Below are positions 27,084-35,892 of a stretch of DNA of 64,000 nt, piece by piece (position 1 is the first letter of the stretch; each line of letters starts with the position of its first letter). Position numbers and translations under genes: made by a program. Under the pieces are notes generated by a model. It saw nothing but the letters and a program-made list of their open reading frames with translations, was not told where the DNA came from and made no database searches. Origin of the DNA: JAJZVS01 sp963708095 (GTDB lineage Bacteria; Pseudomonadota; Alphaproteobacteria; Acetobacterales; Acetobacteraceae); contig OY970182.1 of the NCBI GenBank assembly GCA_963708095.1, forward strand, positions 2,294,001 to 2,358,000. The letters run 5' to 3'.

Positions 27084-28295
27084 TCAGGCGCCCGGTTCCT
27101 CTACCTGCTCGACCTGCCGCCCCGGCGGGTCAGGCAGCAGGTTCCAGGCGGTCGAGGCGGTGGCCGCCGTGGCGATCAGCCGCTGCGGCGAGTGGTGGGC
27201 GTAGCGGGTGGTGGTCGACAGCTGCGTGTGGCCGAGGACGGTGCCGATCTCGTTCAGCGGCGTCCCGGCGTTGGCGAGCGCAGAGGCGAACGAGTGCCGC
27301 AGGTCGTGGATGCGCAGGTCCGCCGGCAGGCCGGCCGCCCGCTTCGCCCGCGCCCACGGCTTCCGCAGCCCCTCCAGCGGCCGCCCGTCGCGCCGCCGGC
27401 TCGGGAACACGTGGTCGTTCCCCGCCTCGCGCCGGGCGGCTTGGCGCTCCAGGACCGCCACCGCGAACGGCGCCAGCGGCACGTGCCGCGTGCGCCCGCT
27501 CTTCGACCGCGGCACGGTGAGCATGCCGCGGTTCAGGTCGACGTTGGCCCAGGTGGCCAGCAGCACCTCGCTCCGCCGCGCCCCGGTGACGGTGAGCAGC
27601 GCGAGCGCCGCCGCGGCGTCCTGGTTCGCCTCCAGGTCCAGCGCGCGGACGAGCGCCTGGGTCTGCTCCGCGGTCAGGTAGCGGTCGCGGTGCGCCTCGC
27701 GCAGCATGCCGGGCGAGGCCGCCGGGTTGCGCCCCTCGTACAGCTGCCACCTCAGGGCGAGGTTGAACATCGCCCGCACGGTGGCGAGGTGGCGGTTGAC
27801 GGTGGCGGCCGCCAGCCCCTCGTCGACCAGCCGCCGGCGCAGCGCGGCGACGTCGTCCTGGCGCACCTCGTCCAGCGGCCTGCGGCCGAGGGCCGGCAGG
27901 ATGCGCAGGCGCAGCTGGCCCTCGATGTTGCCGCCGCTCCGCAGGCGCTCGCGGACGTGCGGCAGGTAGCGGTCGCGGACGAACTCGGCGAGCGTCGGCA
28001 CGGCGCGCCGCCTCGCCGCGTCGGCGGCCGGGTCGGCGCCGAGGCTGACGGAGGCCCGGAGCTGCTCGGCGCGCCTGCGGGCCTGGTCGACGGTGACGTC
28101 GCCGAGGCGGCCGAGCTTGATCTCGTGCGACCGGTGCCGGGCGTCGGCGTAGCGCAGGTAGAACGTGACGCCGCCGCGCCGCTGCTCGGCGATGAAGCCG
28201 GTGACCTTGTCGTCGAAGATGCGGAGCTTCCCGGCGCCCTCTGGCAGCGGGGCGAGATCCCGCATGAGGCTGCGGGTGATCGTGGTTGAGCCCAT
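27084..28295 (-). CDS. Tyrosine recombinase (integrase of the tRNA-Lys element)
   Basis: This 403-residue protein has an N-terminal arm-binding DUF4102-like domain (GKLRIFDDKVTGFIAEQRRG), a core-binding SAM-like domain (TLAEFVRDRYLPHVRERLRS) and a catalytic domain. The active site is visible as TGARRSEVLLATW (Arg), SKSGRTRHVPL (Lys), HDLRHSFAS (His-x-x-Arg) and LGHTQLSTTTRYAHH (His and nucleophile Tyr). The protein appears intact. It would catalyse site-specific integration and excision at the tRNA-Lys 3' end. The AlpA-like gene 145 bases upstream is the likely directionality factor. Confidence 0.93.
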   Translation of the reverse strand: MGSTTITRSLMRDLAPLPEGAGKLRIFDDKVTGFIAEQRRGGVTFYLRYADARHRSHEIKLGRLGDVTVDQARRRAEQLRASVSLGADPAADAARRRAVPTLAEFVRDRYLPHVRERLRSGGNIEGQLRLRILPALGRRPLDEVRQDDVAALRRRLVDEGLAAATVNRHLATVRAMFNLALRWQLYEGRNPAASPGMLREAHRDRYLTAEQTQALVRALDLEANQDAAAALALLTVTGARRSEVLLATWANVDLNRGMLTVPRSKSGRTRHVPLAPFAVAVLERQAARREAGNDHVFPSRRRDGRPLEGLRKPWARAKRAAGLPADLRIHDLRHSFASALANAGTPLNEIGTVLGHTQLSTTTRYAHHSPQRLIATAATASTAWNLLPDPPGRQVEQVEEPGA

Positions 28296-28440
28296 GGTTT
28301 CCTTCTCTTGTTGGTTGCGGGCAGCGCCCGGCGCCCCGGCGGCCGGTGGGCCGCGGGGTAGGGCAGGCGCTGGGGGAGCGGGGTGGGGGCGCGGGGCGGC
28401 CGCCCGCGGGGAGAGACGGCGGGCGGCCGCGGCTCAGGCG

Positions 28441-28662
28441 CTACTCGGCAGTGTTCTTGCGGAGCCGTTCCAGGATGAACGCTTCCAGGTCTTGGTCCCG
28501 GTAGCGGATCGTCTTGGAGTTGCAGCGGACGTACGCCGGCCCGTCGCCGGCGCCGCGCCAGCGCTCCAGCGTCTTGGCGGTCACGCCCAGACGCTCTGCC
28601 GCCTCCGCCGGCCTGAGGAGGCGAGAGGGCGAGGACTGCGGCGGCGTATGGTCGTCTTTCAT
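28441..28662 (-). CDS. AlpA/excisionase-like helix-turn-helix protein
   Basis: A 73-residue protein with a winged helix-turn-helix of the AlpA/MerR type: SRLLRPAEAAERLGVTAKTL, ERWRGAGDGPAYVRC, then KTIRYRDQDLEAFILERL. These small proteins act as recombination directionality factors or integrase-gene activators on integrative elements. ATG 28662 has GGAAGG upstream. It is on the same strand as, and just upstream of, the integrase. Confidence 0.85.
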   Translation of the reverse strand: MKDDHTPPQSSPSRLLRPAEAAERLGVTAKTLERWRGAGDGPAYVRCNSKTIRYRDQDLEAFILERLRKNTAE

Positions 28663-29072
28663 GGTGTTGCCCTTCCTGGATCGGGCGGGGCGGTGGCGAT
28701 TTGCCCCGCCTGGCCTATGGATCTGTTCAGGGCCGGGCCATAGGACGCTAAGTGACTGGAATCGTTTCCTCCGCAGGCGGTCGGAGGGCTTGCCGCCGCC
28801 GCGCGCGGCACGGCGCTCCATGGCGCCCCCCGATCGCGCCGCGGACGGGAGGGCCGAGGCAGCGCGCTCGGCGGGGGCGCCCGCCGCGTTGGCGCTACCT
28901 CCCTTCGGTCAGCCGGACGAGGCGGGAGCCGCCGGTCGGACGCGGACGGTGTGCACCTTGGTTCGGGGCGGACCCTCCCGGGCGCCCGCGGTGGCGGAGC
29001 GCACGGAGGGGGGGAGGACCGCGGGCGCCCTGCCGGCGGGCAGCGCGAGGCGGCGCCCCCACGGCGGGCCGG
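28663..29072. other. GC-rich intergenic region
   Basis: About 410 bases with no recognisable gene. It should hold the promoter of the AlpA-like gene. Open frames are long only because of very high GC content. Confidence 0.4.
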
Positions 29073-29363
29073 TCAGGGCGTGAACAGGAGCCACTCGCCC
29101 TGGCTGGCGACGGAGACGGCGACGCCCTCCGCCACCCGGAAGCAGTGGAGCTCCTCCTCTTCGGGGTCGGCGTTGATCCTCAGCAGGTCGTCCAGGGTGC
29201 GGACGGCGATGCCCAGGCCGGCCAGGTAGGCCAGCACGTCGAGCGGATCGGCGCCCGCCGCCACGGCTGCGGCCAGGCTGACGCGGGGGACGACGGCGGG
29301 GATGGCGTCCTGCTCGCAGTACCGGCGGACCAGGTCCGCCAGCGTCTCGGTGGGTTGGGTCAT
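29073..29363 (-). CDS. Small acidic protein of unknown function
   Basis: A 96-residue protein: MTQPTETLADLVRRYCEQDA, then DPLDVLAYLAGLGIAVRTLD and LRINADPEEEELHCFRVAEG, ending GEWLLFTP. It is acidic with a mixed alpha/beta appearance and has no membrane segment. I do not recognise it. GGAGCG precedes the ATG. It is on the strand of the integrase operon. Confidence 0.5.
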   Translation of the reverse strand: MTQPTETLADLVRRYCEQDAIPAVVPRVSLAAAVAAGADPLDVLAYLAGLGIAVRTLDDLLRINADPEEEELHCFRVAEGVAVSVASQGEWLLFTP

Positions 29364-30036
29364 GGCGGGTGCGCTCCAGATGCGGCGAGCCCCGCCGGTC
29401 GCGGCGGGGCTCTGGGGGGCGTCCGGTGTGGACACCCCCATCACATCCGTCCGAGGGGGGAGGCTGCCTCGCCCGGGGGCGCCGGGCCGGCCGTAAACGC
29501 TTCTGCCGCCGCGCTGTACGGGCCTCTAACCCGCCATCACTGGCCGTCCCTACGGCCGAGGCATGCGCCCGATCCGTCAGAAGCTAAGGCCCCGGCCAGG
29601 GGCCATCGAACTTTTTCGACTAAGTGACGAAGCACAACAGTAAATCGTGGGGGGCGGGGGGCGGTGGGTCGGCCCTTTAAGGGGCCGACCCACCGCCCCC
29701 GGACGGCCTGCCGCCATTCACGGAACCCGGAGGGCGGCTCTCCGCGTTCTTGGTCCACTTGCTCGGCCCTCAGACCGCATATGCGCCGCACACTCACGCG
29801 ACCGGTCTCTAAGAGCGATGGAAATCAGCTGATCGCGCTTCCGTGATAATAATTACTAACACTTCATCTTGTTTTCGCCGGACTCTGGCCATGGTGCACA
29901 TGGGGTTTCGCGGGTCGATTCCGGAAAAGCCCTCCAGCACCATGCATTCGACTTTCTTCGCGTCCTCTGGTCTACGATCTCCGTTGGTCACGGCACGGCG
30001 CCTTGGGCAACGAACATCTCAAACGGAGGCGCAACG
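29364..30036. other. Non-coding region before the RepA-like gene
   Basis: It holds the strong hairpin at 29657-29700 and an AT-richer stretch near 29842-29862 (GATAATAATTACTAAC) that stands out in this GC-rich DNA and may be part of a promoter or replication origin. A reverse-strand frame at 29809-29991 (MTNGDRRPEDAKKVECMVLE) is protein-like and could be a small divergent gene, but support is weak. Confidence 0.35.
29657..29700. repeat. Perfect 19-bp hairpin
   Basis: GGGGGCGGTGGGTCGGCCC (29657-29675) and its exact inverse (29682-29700) surround the 6-base loop TTTAAG. There is no T run on either side, so it is not a standard intrinsic terminator. It lies between the small-protein gene and repA. 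Confidence 0.9.
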
Positions 30037-31092
30037 ATGGACGTTATCCGCGATCCAGACTCGGCCCACGACGGCGCAGACCGGGGCTCGCTCTGGCCGA
30101 CGGAACCGGCAGGCGAGCCGGACACGAGGCACCCGGTTTCGACCGAAGCGCCCTCCCCCGGAGTGGTGCTGACCGCAATGGTTCATCCGGGGGGCGCGCA
30201 AGCAGGCAACGGCGACCCCAGGGGCAATCCCTATGAAGCCATTGGCTGCAAGTACCCGGGACCCAAGTTGCTGCTCGACCTGGACGACCTCGACCGCGCA
30301 GCCGCCGAACCCGACGACTACGTGTACGGGCACATGGAGCCGGGTCAGGTCGCCCTATTGCTGGGCGAACCGGGCATCGGCAAGAGCACGCTCGGGCTTC
30401 ACATCGCAGTTTCGGTAGCCACCGGCGCAGAGTTTGGCGGCATCAAGCCGGCAACGGCTCAGCCGGTTTTCTTGCTGTGCCCGGAGGACAGCACCCGCAT
30501 CGTTGGGAGGCGCGTGAGGGCAGCCGCCACGGCGATGCGTGCGGACAAAGAGTTGCTCAGGCACAACCTGCGCATTGTGAACTGCGAGAGGCCGTTCACG
30601 ATGTTCAAGAAGGACGGTGACAGTCAGCAAATGACTGAAGAGGGTGATGAGCTGATTAGGCACATCAAAGGCCAGGGTGCACGCTTGGTTATCTTCGACC
30701 CCCTGGTCGAGATGCACATGGCCTCAGAGAACGACAACGGCCAAATGCACTGGGTCTTCGGGATGATGCGTCGCATCGCCACGGAGGCTAAGTGCGCGAT
30801 CTTGATCGCGCACCACGTGAATAAGGATAGCACAGGGAAGGTGGTTCCGGCATCCAGCCGCGGAGCGGGCTCCATCATCGCTTCGGTTCGCCTGATCCAG
30901 ACTGTCAGCAAGCTGGACAAAGATGAAGTCGCAGCGTTCAGGCGCAAGGACATCGACGCGAACGACATGTTCAAGCTGGACTCTGGGAAAGTCTCCTATC
31001 ACCGGCGCAATTCTGTGGCAGTGTACTTTCAGCGGATCGACGTCGACTTGGGGGCGTACAAGGCGCCGGCACTGCGGCAGGTTACGATTTAA
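30037..31092 (+). CDS. RepA-like RecA-fold helicase/ATPase (AAA_25)
   Basis: This 351-residue protein has ATG 30037 preceded by GGAGG. The central RecA-type domain has YGHMEPGQVALLLGEPGIGK followed by STLGLHIAVSVATG (Walker A), RLVIFDPLVEMHM (Walker B) and KCAILIAHHVNKDSTGK (sensor). This matches the hexameric helicase RepA of IncQ-like plasmids and of integrative elements. It probably unwinds the origin during replication of the excised element. The N-terminal 80 residues are Pro/Gly-rich and variable. The gene is at the opposite end of the element from the ParA pair. Confidence 0.82.
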   Translation: MDVIRDPDSAHDGADRGSLWPTEPAGEPDTRHPVSTEAPSPGVVLTAMVHPGGAQAGNGDPRGNPYEAIGCKYPGPKLLLDLDDLDRAAAEPDDYVYGHMEPGQVALLLGEPGIGKSTLGLHIAVSVATGAEFGGIKPATAQPVFLLCPEDSTRIVGRRVRAAATAMRADKELLRHNLRIVNCERPFTMFKKDGDSQQMTEEGDELIRHIKGQGARLVIFDPLVEMHMASENDNGQMHWVFGMMRRIATEAKCAILIAHHVNKDSTGKVVPASSRGAGSIIASVRLIQTVSKLDKDEVAAFRRKDIDANDMFKLDSGKVSYHRRNSVAVYFQRIDVDLGAYKAPALRQVTI

Positions 31093-32164
31093 AGAGCTAC
31101 CGCGGGCGTCGCACCCGAAATCGGCGCGCCACGGCGGACTGGCGGAGAAGGGTAGCCGAGCGCGCTCGGCTGCCCTGTCCTCGTTCCTTGTCCACTTGTC
31201 TACGCATCGGCGTACAGGTTTGGTACTCCAGCGCGCTCGAGGCATCCGGCTGTACGTTGCATCAGGCGACGCGCAGCCCGGCCCACCGCCGGAACTCCCC
31301 CGTTCCCCGGAGGTCTGCATGCCGCGGCTGGGGCCAGTCGGTCACTACGTGCGCTGAGCAGCGGGTACTGTCGACGTTCAGCGCACGCCGCTCGCGGCTG
31401 TCCTGGAGGGGAGGCAGGTAACCGACGGCGGCCTGAGTCGCCACCGTCCACGGGGGCCGGCCCGCTGTCCGAACCCCCAGGCGATCGACACTTGGAGCAA
31501 TCGCTGGCGCGGCTGCCCCGAAGATCGTAGCGTGACCGGACTGTCCGAATCGTCTGGGCGAGGTCGCGCTTGAAAGCAATGGACACGTTGGCACCAAGCA
31601 TGTCCCGGGCGATTCCTATGTGACATACGAAGAAATTGCAAGATGTTGCTCGTTTGGGGCGAAATGCCCCGTGTGTCCCCACTCCGTATTCAAAACGTTG
31701 TCAATGAGTGTCAACGAGGATGATGCGCGCTCTCGCGGCCGCCCCTCCAGGGTCCCGATCAGGGCAGCGCCGCATGGCTGGGCTGTCCATTGGGACGGCT
31801 GAAGCGGTCGGTGCGGCGCGCCGACACGGCGGCCGCGGGCGCATCCTCTCCAGCCTCACCCGCGCGCGCCGCGTGCACGATCCGAGCGGATGCGGGTGAC
31901 GATGGAGAGGATTTGCGCCCCGGAGATTGCCAGCCCTCATCGTGCCGCGTTCCCCACCGGGTCGGCGAGAACGGGGACACGGGGGATCGCGCGCGCTGTC
32001 GGCATTACCTCGGCGTCCCCCGTTCTTCCCCCGGGCGTATCGATGGCGTTAGGGGGCGGGCGTGGGCAAACAAGGGGATGCCGCGGGGCACGCCTTGGTG
32101 CCAAGGTGCCTGAAACGGATTAGGAATGGGCCAATCGCCTATCCGGAACGATGCCACTCGCTGA
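31093..32164. other. Gene-free right end of the tRNA-Lys element
   Basis: About 1.07 kb with no recognisable gene on either strand. It holds hairpin copy 3 and leads into the tRNA-Lys 3' repeat. Lack of genes plus hairpins fits a recombination or replication control region. Confidence 0.45.
31838..31918. repeat. Large hairpin, copy 3 (imperfect)
   Basis: GCATCCTCTCCAGCCTCACC at about 31841-31860 faces GGGTGACGATGGAGAGGATT at about 31894-31913, with a loop of about 30 bases. The arms differ at a few positions from the copies at 17441 and 33233, but the architecture and the motif ATCCTCTCCA are kept. Confidence 0.75.
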
Positions 32165-32220
32165 ACTTTTAATCTTGGGGTCGTGGGTTCGAGTCCCACC
32201 GGGCTCACCAATCTTTTCAA
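32165..32220 (+). repeat. Duplicated 3' part of tRNA-Lys (attachment site)
   Basis: It starts at ACTTTTAATC in the anticodon loop and includes the T arm, acceptor 3' strand and CCA, then AATCTTTTCAA as after the real tRNA. One base differs (GAGTCCC for GAATCCC). There is no 5' half, so it is not a tRNA gene. It is the right boundary of the first element and the left boundary of the second. Confidence 0.9.
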
Positions 32221-32436
32221 CGCGTTGCGGCCCTCGCCGGGCGGGGTACCGCGGCGCGGCCCACGCTATTCCCCCGAAATCCCCACCGGACGCCCACGAC
32301 CTCCCCGTGGGAGGGATGTTCCGCGGCGGGCGGGCGGCGGTGCCCCGGAGCAAAAAAAGGAAAGCGGCGGGGGCGCCGGCTGTACGGCCGACGCCCCCTC
32401 CCACGGTAGGAAGTCGCCGTGTCCCCCGGCGGACGG

Positions 32437-33004
32437 TCACTCGGGGGCCGCGGCGGCGAACAGCACGTAGCTGCCGCCGCGGCCCGGCAGCCGGGTCGTC
32501 GTGAACTTGCGGCCCGCGCCCGCCGCGCCGACCCAGCGGTCGAACCGGTCCCGGACGGACGGCACCGGCGTGGGGTCGTCGTCGCCCTCGACGCGCAGCG
32601 CCTCGACCAGCAGGTTGTCGTTCCACAGCGTGGCCGAGCTGAGCAGCGCGTCCTCGCTCCCGCCGTCCGGCTCGAACGCGTACACCGGCATCAGGGCGAC
32701 GGGGGCGGGCTCCGGGTCCGGCGCGGTGCGCTCGGCGGCCGCCAGGGCGGCGTCGGCGAAGGGAGCGCCGAGGGACGCGCGGAGGTGGCCGATCACGTCG
32801 GCGAAGCCGTAGCCGGGCACCGCCGGCTCGAGGCTGGGGGCCAGGATGAAGCCGTAGTCCTGGACCGCGGCGAGGACGGGCGCGGAGGCGCCGCTCCTCG
32901 CGGGCGGTCATGTAGACGGTCCGGCCGTAGGTGGTGGCGTCGTAGAGGTTGGCGAACGCCACGGTGGTGGGCCAGGCGGGCGCGGGTTGGCTGCCGAAGT
33001 TCAT
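32437..33004 (-). pseudogene. Second copy of the element-end protein gene, frameshifted
   Basis: ATG 33004 begins MNFGSQPAPAWPTTVAFANL as in the first copy, but a one-base insertion at about 32880 (GACGGGCGCGG versus GACGGCGCGG) shifts the frame after TAREERRLRA. The rest of the protein, from MPGYGFADVIGHLRASLGAP to the Gly-rich end, remains in the other frame to its stop at 32437. The intact homologue is at 16641-17207. Confidence 0.85.
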
Positions 33005-33232
33005 GGTCGCGGGTGTCCCTGTCCGATCGTTGGATGGATCGCTCCGGGTGGAGCACAGGGATGAAATGCCGTTGGCCCTGGGGTTTGATGCGCCGGCGGA
33101 CAGAGGGCGGACGTCGAGACCGAACTGACAGCCGCTTTCCAATAGCCGGAGGGGAAATTGGGCAACGCGGCCGGCGCCGCCTCATCCCGCATGCCGAATC
33201 CGGACGTAGACTGCCAGGGACAACCCTTGGGG

Positions 33233-33308
33233 CGCATCCTCTCCATCCTCACCCGTGCCCATCGGTTGCGCGATCTGAGTGGGTGCGGGTGAGGATGGAG
33301 AGGATGCG
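33233..33308. repeat. Large hairpin, copy 2 (perfect 23-bp stem)
   Basis: The 23 bases at 33233-33255, containing ATCCTCTCCATCCTCACCCG, are the exact inverse of 33286-33308. The loop is 30 bases (33256-33285), as in copy 1. Confidence 0.9.
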
Positions 33309-33734
33309 TGCCCCGAGGGATCGCTGGCCCTCATGCTGCTGAGCTCGCGACCGCGTCCTCGGGGGACGGAGGCAGCCGAGGCGCGCGCGCCTGGCGGCAA
33401 GACTCGACCGGAAGCCGAAAGCTCGGGCCCCATAATGGTGATGGGTCCGGTCTGCGCACATCCCGGACATCCGACTTGCGCATCACGCTCCTCAGAAGCG
33501 GACAAAAATGGACGTACAATGCTCGCGAGCACCCAGCATCTCCTTTGCGGCTGCAGAGCATGGCGTCGGGAATTGTTAGGTGAGGGTCCGGCCGCCGATA
33601 GAGCACCTGAATTGCCCCACAGGTTTCGCCGCTAGCCTGTGTCGCCCGCATGGACCCCCGTGCGGTTCGCCGCCACTTCCGTCATAATGTGGTTGTGCTG
33701 TATTGACGCTCCGTCACCTGGAGCGTGCGCCATC

Positions 33735-34579
33735 ATGGCGTTGGTCAGATACATATCGGTCCGAAATTTCAGGGGTATAGCCGCCCTCGAATGGGCTCCG
33801 CGCGCAGGCATAAATGCGATTATCGGGCCTGGAGATTCGGGAAAATGCACGGTCCTTGAAGCACTGGATCTGGTGCTGGGATCGCGCCGGCAGGCGTTCA
33901 ATGACGCCGACTTTTACGGGCTCGAGATACAGAGTCCGATAATCATCGACGTGACCATTGGAGATCTGCCGAAAGAGATCTTGAACCTTGAGGCCTATAT
34001 CCGGTTCTTGCGCGGTTTTGTTGTGTCGACTGCTACGGTTTTGGACGAACCTGCCGACGGGACCGAGCCAGTCCTGACGCTGCGTCTGAAGGTGGATGAT
34101 GACTGCGAGCCATCGTGGTCGTTGTTCTCCGAGCGCATGGAGTTGAGTGAACTGCCCCGCGATGTCCGTTCTGATCATCGAGCACTGATCTCGGCTCAGC
34201 GGCTCGGGACTGGCGTCGCGCAGCATCTGGCTTGGGGCAAGAACTCCGTGCTGACGCGCCTGTCCGACGGCAAGGTCAGTCTGGCCGCGGCGCTGGCCAA
34301 CGCGAGCCGGGTGGCGCGTTCGGCATTCGATATCGAGGAGGCGAAGGACCTCAAGCCTGCCCTGGGGTCAGCGCGCAAAGTTGCGAAGTCCATGGCCGTC
34401 GCCGGTGCGGTCGATGCGCGCGCTGCTCTGGACGCCCGGGCTGTCAACATGAGCAATGGGGCCATCGCCCTGCACGATCCCGCCGGCGTGCCGTTGCGAG
34501 CACTCGGACTGGGGTCTTCGCGGCTCATGGCGGCCGGCCTGCAGGCCGCCGCCGCCGCCAAGGTGCCGATCCTGCTGCT
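33735..34579 (+). pseudogene. OLD-family ATPase/nuclease, C-terminus removed by IS3
   Basis: The protein starts MALVRYISVRNFRGIAALEW and carries NAIIGPGDSGKCTVLEALDL, an ABC/SMC-type Walker A of the OLD (overcoming lysogenization defect) family. It continues into the typical NDADFYGLEIQSPIIIDVTI segment and the later GVPLRALGLGSSRLMAAGLQ signature region. The Walker Ser/Thr is Cys followed by Thr (GKCT), a mild deviation. It is cut at VPILLL, just before the expected Walker B aspartate (DEVEHGLEP) and the Toprim nuclease domain, by the IS3 element at 34580. Intact relatives (such as GajA) act in phage defence; this copy lacks the nuclease. Confidence 0.8.
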
Positions 34580-34657
34580 TGGAGTGCGCCCCTGGGGGCG
34601 GACAGATTGAACGGTAGGATTTGACGGTCCTTGCTGGGCTTCCGGAGGATGGAAGCC

Positions 34658-35008
34658 ATGACGAAGCACCGATCCCACAGCGCGGCGTTCAAGCGCCAGG
34701 TCGCTGAGGAGTTCCTTGGCGGGGAGACGCTACACGCGCTTTCGCAGCGCCACGACATCTCCCGGCAGCTGATCCGGATCTGGGTTGGCAAGTTCGAGGC
34801 GGGCGCGCTGGACGACGACGCGCAAGCCGCCGCTCTGATCCAGGAGTATGAGGCCAGGAGCGCTGCCTTGGAACGGATGGTCGGCCGCCAAGCTTTGGAG
34901 ATTGAGCTGCTAAAGGGGGCTTTGAAGCATGCACCCCGGCCGAGAAGCGCGAGCTCCTCCGTCGTCACCGGCCCCGTGGCATCTCCGTCAGACGAGGGTG
35001 CGAGCTGA
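34658..35008 (+). CDS. IS3-family OrfA (element A)
   Basis: This 116-residue helix-turn-helix protein begins MTKHRSHSAAFKRQVAEEFL and has a leucine-zipper-like coiled coil (RSAALERMVGRQALEIELLK). GGAGG lies 8 bases before ATG 34658. The OrfB frame is open back to about 34925 (TPAEKRELLRRHRPRGIS), so a -1 shift near 34920 can make the OrfAB transposase. The stop overlaps the OrfB ATG as TGATG. Confidence 0.88.
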   Translation: MTKHRSHSAAFKRQVAEEFLGGETLHALSQRHDISRQLIRIWVGKFEAGALDDDAQAAALIQEYEARSAALERMVGRQALEIELLKGALKHAPRPRSASSSVVTGPVASPSDEGAS

Positions 35009-35805
35009 TGGGCCTGGCGCGATCCACCTTCTACGACACGCCGCCTATTCCCCTGGGCGCCGACGAGCTCGTCGGCCGGATCAGTGCGATCTGCGACGAG
35101 TTCGAATGCTACGGCTACCGACGCGTAGGGGCGGCACTGCGCCACCAGGGCCTGGTGGTGAATAGCAAGAAGCTCCGGCGGCTGATGCGGGAGCGCGGGC
35201 TGCAGCCGAAGCGGCGGCGGCGCTACGTCGTCACGACGGACAGCAATCATGCCGGACCGATCTTCCCGGACCTGGCGAAGGATGTCGTTCCCGACCGCCC
35301 CAATCAGTTATGGGTCGCGGACCTGACCTATGTCGCCATCCTGGGCGGTTTCGTCTATCTCGCCGCCATCCTCGATGCCTGGTCGCGCAAGGTCGTCGGC
35401 TACTCGATCAGCCGATCGATGGACGCCCGCATTGCTGTCGCTGCCCTGAAGGCGGCCATCAGGGGGCGCAATCCCGCCAAGGGCTGCATCCACCACTCGG
35501 ACCGAGGCTCGCAATATGCGTCGGAGACATATCGCGCGCTGCTTGCCGCCCATGGCCTGGTTGGTTCGATGAGCCGTCGCGGTAATCCGTACGACAACGC
35601 CAAGGCGGAGAGCTTCATGAAGACGTTGAAGGTCGAAGCGGTCTACCTAGCCGCCTACGAGACATTCGAGGATGTCACCGCCGACCTTCCGCGCTTCATC
35701 GATGAAGTCTATACTGCAAAGAGGCTGCACTCTGCGCTCGGCTATCTCAGCCCCGCGCAATTCGAGGATCAATACGCCCGGCAGGGCGTCAAAACCGAGG
35801 CTTGA
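35008..35805 (+). CDS. IS3-family OrfB (element A), rve integrase domain
   Basis: This 265-residue protein begins MGLARSTFYDTPPIPLGADE and has the HTH_21 segment followed by the DDE core. NQLWVADLTYVAILGGFVYL gives the first Asp, CIHHSDRGSQYAS the second, and NPYDNAKAESFMKTLKVEAV the Glu. All three catalytic residues are present and the gene is complete, so the element may be active when OrfAB is made by frameshifting. Confidence 0.92.
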   Translation: MGLARSTFYDTPPIPLGADELVGRISAICDEFECYGYRRVGAALRHQGLVVNSKKLRRLMRERGLQPKRRRRYVVTTDSNHAGPIFPDLAKDVVPDRPNQLWVADLTYVAILGGFVYLAAILDAWSRKVVGYSISRSMDARIAVAALKAAIRGRNPAKGCIHHSDRGSQYASETYRALLAAHGLVGSMSRRGNPYDNAKAESFMKTLKVEAVYLAAYETFEDVTADLPRFIDEVYTAKRLHSALGYLSPAQFEDQYARQGVKTEA

Positions 35806-35892
35806 TCCTGTCCGCCCCCAGGGGCGCACTCCAGCGTAGAGCCGCTAGACAGATATTTTCGGACGCAGGCGAGCCAGGACGCGCGGAAGAAT

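Larger units (their letters stand above)
16367..32220. mobile_element. Integrative element in tRNA-Lys (about 15.8 kb)
   Basis: It is bounded by the 3' part of tRNA-Lys at 16367-16422 and a 56-base near-identical copy at 32165-32220, with one difference in the T loop. Inside are a tyrosine recombinase, an AlpA-like small DNA-binding protein, a RepA-like ATPase and a ParA pair, so it is plasmid-like in content. There are no conjugation genes, so transfer would need help from another element. The left end (to about 17675) is duplicated after 32220, showing that a second related element inserted, or once sat, in tandem. Confidence 0.8.
32165..33465 (+). repeat. Long direct repeat, copy 2 (left end of a second tRNA-Lys element)
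   Basis: The counterpart of 16367-17675, diverged by scattered substitutions and small indels. It begins with the tRNA 3' fragment and ends near 33465, after which the two elements carry unrelated cargo. No further tRNA-Lys 3' copy was found to the right, so the far end of this second element has been lost. Confidence 0.85.
34580..35833 (+). mobile_element. IS3-family insertion sequence A (1,254 bp)
   Basis: Perfect 26-bp terminal inverted repeats lie at 34580-34605 and 35808-35833, beginning TGGAGTGCGCCCCTGGGG. They enclose overlapping orfA and orfB. Flanks show no target duplication (GCT left, GCG right). Both neighbouring genes are truncated exactly at the ends, which points to an adjacent deletion after insertion. 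Confidence 0.92.

Noticed and set aside
29809..29991. 60-residue reverse-strand gene divergent from repA
   Set aside because: Protein-like composition, but no family and an unclear ribosome site; mentioned only in the region entry.
32165..32220. Second tRNA-Lys gene
   Set aside because: Only the 3' part from the anticodon loop is present; it is an attachment-site copy.
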